Source: Candolleomyces eurysporus
Taxonomy: Eukaryota; Basidiomycota; Agaricomycetes; Agaricales; Psathyrellaceae
Assembly (NCBI GenBank): GCA_027579435.1
Contig: JANBPK010000827.1
Location: 19,817-83,816, forward strand
Direction of reading: 5' to 3'
DNA: 64,000 nt
Both the position numbers and the translations under genes were made by a program. Below the pieces are notes generated by a model that saw only the letters and a list, made by a program, of their open reading frames with translations, was not told the origin of the DNA and made no database searches. Below, one piece after another: positions 60,066 to 64,000 of the stretch. Position 1 is the first letter of the stretch. Every line of letters starts with the position of its first letter.

Positions 60066-62299
60066 TCATCCCCGGACCGTCGATAATCTTCCGCTGACAC
60101 TGTCCAAGGTACACCTTCCCTCTGAAATCAACTTGCGGTGCTCATCCTCGAAGGCCTTCACCTGGCTGCAGTGCCCTTTCAAGCGCTCGGCGATAGGCAT
60201 GGCACCCCATATCTCCATAGCTTGATCGAAAGACTTTCGAATGGCGTCGCACAAAGGAAGCGTCTGCCTGAGAGGAATGGTGCCCATGGCGCACAAACAT
60301 TCCAACGCCCTCACCAGGAAACGCACGTGGTACTCGTCGTCTTCAGGGAAATTCTTAGTCGCCAGCAGATAGTACTGTGAGGCCTCTCTAAAGGTGGACG
60401 TCCTTTCAGCGCCTTCGGGGGAGGAGTGAGTGGCCTTCATAAGATATACCCACCCGAGAATGCTGAAATGTGCGTCAATAGGATCCGGACTCGGTAAATC
60501 AGTGATATGCTCTGAACCTTAACGCAATGCCCTTTGGATACATCCAATAAGCAAGGCGGTGGCCAAAAAACGTGTTCGCTGGATCCGGGTCCGAGTCCGC
60601 ATCGTCGATTATGGCTTCGGCATATTTAATCAGCTCTTCATAGGTGAATTTGGTAGGCCCGTTGCGGAAAATACTCTAAGGTCAGATGGTCCATAAATAA
60701 GTCTAACTCGGAATTGTCCACGTAAAGATACGCACCTCGTGCATAGCCTCGAGGAGCATTAACTTGACAGCCCTGATGAAGCTCTTTTCGAAAATGGTAC
60801 CTCGATCGTCTTTTGAAACGTCAGGCCACTGATTTCGGCCCCACTCCAATACGTCCAGGGCGTTCATGAGCATCTCGTGGGCGAAATCGAAATGGCCCAC
60901 AAACTGGCTCCGAAACCACGCAGTGAATATCCAGATCCTACGGAGTGTATCAGTCTCCGTGGAATATCCCGAGGCAAACGGACGCGAACGGACCTGATTG
61001 TGACAGCCAGGGCCGGTCGGACGGAGCCCCAGCCCTCAGCGTCGAGCCTTTCCGGCGCCTCTTTCTTGATCATTGCGGGTCCACCACACGCGACCCACCC
61101 TCGGCTAAAACCATTTTCTAACGTGGCTGCAGGTAGACTGGTGAGCAAAGCGAAATCATGACAAGGAGTAGGAATGCAAACTTTGCTTTTGAATCTTACT
61201 CTCGAAGTCAGCGACTCTCATTCCAAAGACGCGTTTATCGGCAAGAATTGCGTTCGAGAGGTATTGAAAGACCTGNAAAAAAATCAAATATGAACATGCA
61301 ACCATTGACTTGAAGCCTTTTAGCGCAACTGACCGTGAGCGAGCCTCTCAATGATTCTCGGCCTTGCTCATTCTTTACAGCTTGTATCTCGTCCAAATGG
61401 GTCATCGCCGTGTTCAAGTCCTGAAAATAGGGCGTATTATCCAAAGTCAACCCAGGGTTCGCTAAAGGATTCAACGAAAGGTGCGTACCTCCCGCGCAGA
61501 GTGAACAAGGTAGATCTATACGATGAAGATATCATATCAGCATGGTCCTTTCCTCCTTGAACTCCAAGTAGAACTGGAGCTGTAGCGAACACACTCACAC
61601 AAGACGGCTTCACCTCTACCGGATTCTCCGCGAGCGTCTTTTCGTACTTGGCCTTCGCCACATCCCAAGCCAACCTTCCCGACCTGATAGTGTCTTCCGA
61701 GAGAGCGAATCCGCTCGTCTCAACCTTGAACCTCTCAGCTTTGGACTTCTTCAACCCAGCTTCAAAGCTCTTCTTCATCGTCTCCTGCGCGGGGGTCGGC
61801 GTATCCACTTTGGACAGACATTCCAACCCTTTCTCCCAAGCGTCGATGCACTCGGCCCAAGCCTGCAAGGACTGCAAAAGCGCCTCAATGAGCACACGAG
61901 TACAAAGACAGAAAATCAAACGAAGGAAAAAAAAAAGCTCGTACGCACATGGCAAGTAGCTGCGAGCCTACCCCAAGCCCTCGCATACGTAGGGTCGAGT
62001 TCCACAGCCTTCTTGCAATCCCAAACAGCGTCAAGGTACCTGCCCACAAACCGCATCAGCAATTTTCCTCTTATACGCGGGAGCAGTAAGGCGACGAGGA
62101 ATTATACTCACTCGTTCTTGCCCAAGTAAACCGCAGCGCGATTCGCATAAAGTATAGCATTGTCGGGATTCTTCTCAATGGCCTCAGTGAATTTCTGCCT
62201 GGCGGCGTCGTATTGCCCTCGACTGTACAGGTCGTTGCCTTCGGCTTTCAAACGTTCAGCCTCGGCAATATTGATATCGGCGCCCTGTTCTCGGGACAT
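60066..62299 (-). CDS. TPR co-chaperone-like protein, tandem paralogue C
   Basis: The best preserved TPR set of the three. Start ATG at 62297-62299: MSREQGADINIAEAERLKAE, then GNDLYSRGQYDAARQKFTEA, IEKNPDNAILYANRAAVYLG, an intron, RYLDAVWDCKKAVELDPTYA and RAWGRLAATCH. The Lys/Asn in KAEGN, Asn in YANRAA and Arg residues in RAWGR correspond to the carboxylate clamp that binds EEVD tails of Hsp70 and Hsp90. The linker (PTPAQETMKKSFEAGLKKSK) and C-terminal module (MGHFDFAHEMLMNALDVLEW, then YYLLATKNFPEDDEYHVRFL, CTLDSVSGRLSTVRG) match A and B. GTATAAAT at 62392-62399 lies 93 nt upstream. I do not recognise the C-terminal module. One N near 61277 is intronic or at an intron edge. Confidence 0.73.
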
Positions 62300-62905
62300 G
62301 TTAGTCGGACTGGAAGATAGCTAGGTGCTAGGTTATGCCGGTGAGTGAGGAGTGGGTGGACGACTTCTGGGGTTCAGTTTGCTCCCGCTGCATTTATACA
62401 AGGAGACCAAGTTCGGGAGCAGGAGATTGAGAGGAGGGATTGGATGTGACCAGGCCGCCGAAATAGGACAAAGTTGAGACGTGAACCCTGCAACATTTGA
62501 ATTCATCAGTTGAACGACCCTGGCCACATCGACACATCGACTTGAAATGGTCAGGCTACATACCTCCGACAAATTGAATCTCAGCCACGGGATTGCATTG
62601 GGTACTCGCTTTGACTTTTGTGAGTGGTATAAGGGCATTGGATTGCTCTCTGCTTTTAATTATAATGTAACAAAACCACAGCACCTCCCCACTCGTGGAG
62701 GCGCCACAGGTAAACGACCAGGAACGTGCAGCTAAACTACGTACGAAACGGACCCAAAAGCTCGACGGTGATCAAAACAAGGGATATGGTACTCGAGGGG
62801 GAAAACCAGGTGCCAGTCGCGCGATGTAATTCGGAATAAGGATAGGGACAACAACCACCACTCTCGGCCAGCTCAGATTTAAGGAAAAGTCAGCCCAAAG
62901 CGAAT
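62300..62905. other. Intergenic between TPR gene C and calnexin, with TATA box
   Basis: 606 nt. Minus-strand GTATAAAT at 62392-62399 is the probable TATA box of gene C, the same octamer and nearly the same spacing as for gene B. The rest is the 3' flank of calnexin. No gene is supported. Confidence 0.45.
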
Positions 62906-64000
62906 TTACTTGCGCTTCTTGACCTTCTCCTCTTCCTTCTTGGTCTCGCCAGCGGGAGCGACGGGAGCAGTCTCGGTCTTCTTCTTGTCGTCGGGAGTCA
63001 CAGCGTCGGTCTTCTTGGCAGACTAGAGTAAATGGGTTAGCCGTTGCGTTCACAAGTGATTTAGTTAATCACATACCTTGGTAATGACAGGCTTGGAAGC
63101 ACCGCCGACGAGGCCGAAGAGAGCACCAATCATACCGAAAAGAGTGAAAATGAGACCAACGAGGATAGCACCAACTTCAGGCTGTGTCTGGAAGGCCTCG
63201 ACAGGGTTGGACTTGGCGATATCGATGAAGTCGAAGAGGTTGGAGCGGATCCACTCAATCGGGTCTTCCCTGAAGGAAACCTTGTCGTCTTCCTCCTTCT
63301 CGTCTTCGGCAGGCTTGTCAGCGGCAACCTCGAGGGGCTTCTTGACCTCGAAGGTCTCAGCGGCAAGCTTCTTGGCGTCATCGACGGAGTGACCGATGTA
63401 GATGTTGTCGAACAGGATGTCCTCGGTCATGGTCCAGAGCTCAATTCCGACACCACCAATCTTGGGGAGGGTCTTGACGGGGACCTTGTCCTCGAAGAAG
63501 TCGGGGTTGGCAATCTTGGCGGGCTTCCACTCGCCCTTGTATGCAGGGTTGTCGATGAGAGGAGCAGCCCACTTGCCACGCCAGAGAGGGTTGACCTTCC
63601 AGGGACGTTCCCATTCACCGCATCCAGGAGCTTCCTTGCACTTGGGGTTGGGAACAGTGGGGGCGACCCATTCACCGTCTTCCTCATCGTCCCATTCCTC
63701 AGGCTTGGTGGCATCTAGAAGAGGTGTCAGGAAGGACTACCAATTGCGACGGTAACAAAGCAACTAACCGGGGTCAGGGACAGTGGGTGCCTCATTGTCC
63801 AACCAGCCCTCGGGCTTGACGGCCTCCTCGTCCTTGATTTCGTAGGGTGCGTCCTCATCCCATTCCTCAGGCTTTCCTTCCGTTAAGCAACATATACTGG
63901 CCAGCTTTACAAGTGACATACCTTCTTGGCCTCAGGGTCAGGAATCTTCTCCTCGTCAACCAGTCATCAGGCTTGGAGTCGGTGGGATCGTCGATTTCCT
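62906..64000 (-). CDS. CNE1: Calnexin, C-terminal part
   Basis: A minus-strand gene that continues past the window end. Exons: 62906-63022, 63077-63714, 63769-63871 and 63922 to the edge. Seen from the N-terminal side: P-domain repeats ([20 protein letters not shown], then [20 protein letters not shown] and [20 protein letters not shown]), the second-type repeats ([19 protein letters not shown], then [20 protein letters not shown]), then the lectin strand [16 protein letters not shown]. After an acidic region, [20 protein letters not shown] is the membrane segment, and the tail ends [11 protein letters not shown]. Calnexin is an ER lectin chaperone. Near 63957-63964 the sequence TGGTTGAC lacks one G needed for the expected DDWVDEEKI, an apparent frameshift, most likely a base-call error. 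Confidence 0.9.

Overview
The window is nuclear DNA from a filamentous basidiomycete, most likely an Agaricomycete. Genes are dense on both strands and cut by many short GT-AG introns of roughly 47-65 nt. One intron sits directly after the ATG of a ribosomal protein gene. The gene set is typically fungal (Hog1 MAP kinase, Zn2Cys6 factor, PDR transporter, GH128 glucanase, Elp6, Ssp120). Single ambiguous bases (N) mark a draft assembly. I found no rRNA, CRISPR array, convincing tRNA or intact transposon.

Layout. 1-381 is the 3' end of HOG1. 1242-4472 is a tandem array of ~0.9-kb units: the first carries an intact short ORF, the later ones are broken, and each carries a ~49-nt copy of the 3' coding end of the next gene. 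4379-7009 (minus) is an 876-residue single-exon RNA-repair fusion: 2H phosphoesterase, CX5R phosphatase, P-loop kinase and RNA ligase. Then come RPL8 and ELP6 (minus), a weak hypothetical ORF, mitochondrial uL10m and FIP1 (plus), an ING-PHD protein, a Zn2Cys6 factor and BMT5 (minus), YSY6/RAMP4 (plus), an RBBP4-type WD40 protein and ATP synthase subunit e (minus), two tandem GFA-family genes and an Ies4-like INO80 subunit (plus), DOP1 (plus, 30.4-37.1 kb), an Ssp120-like EF-hand protein and a GH128 glucanase (minus), an F-box protein and a PDR ABC transporter (plus), prefoldin 1, three tandem TPR paralogues and the 3' part of calnexin (minus).

Most genes are independent housekeeping or regulatory loci, not a co-functional cluster. 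Shared themes are chromatin and RNA work (ING, RBBP4 type, Ies4-like, Fip1, Bmt5, Elp6, RNA ligase) and secretory or ER work (YSY6, Ssp120, Dop1, calnexin). Local gene duplication has acted at least three times: the 1.3-4.5 kb array, the GFA pair and the TPR triplet. The strongest candidate for an unusual biological system is the all-in-one RNA end-healing and sealing protein at 4379-7009.

Exon boundaries were placed by eye from splice motifs and reading-frame continuity. Where the summed exons give a whole number of codons (RPL8, ELP6, ING, BMT5, YSY6, ATP synthase e, GFA1/2, Ies4-like) the model is firmer.
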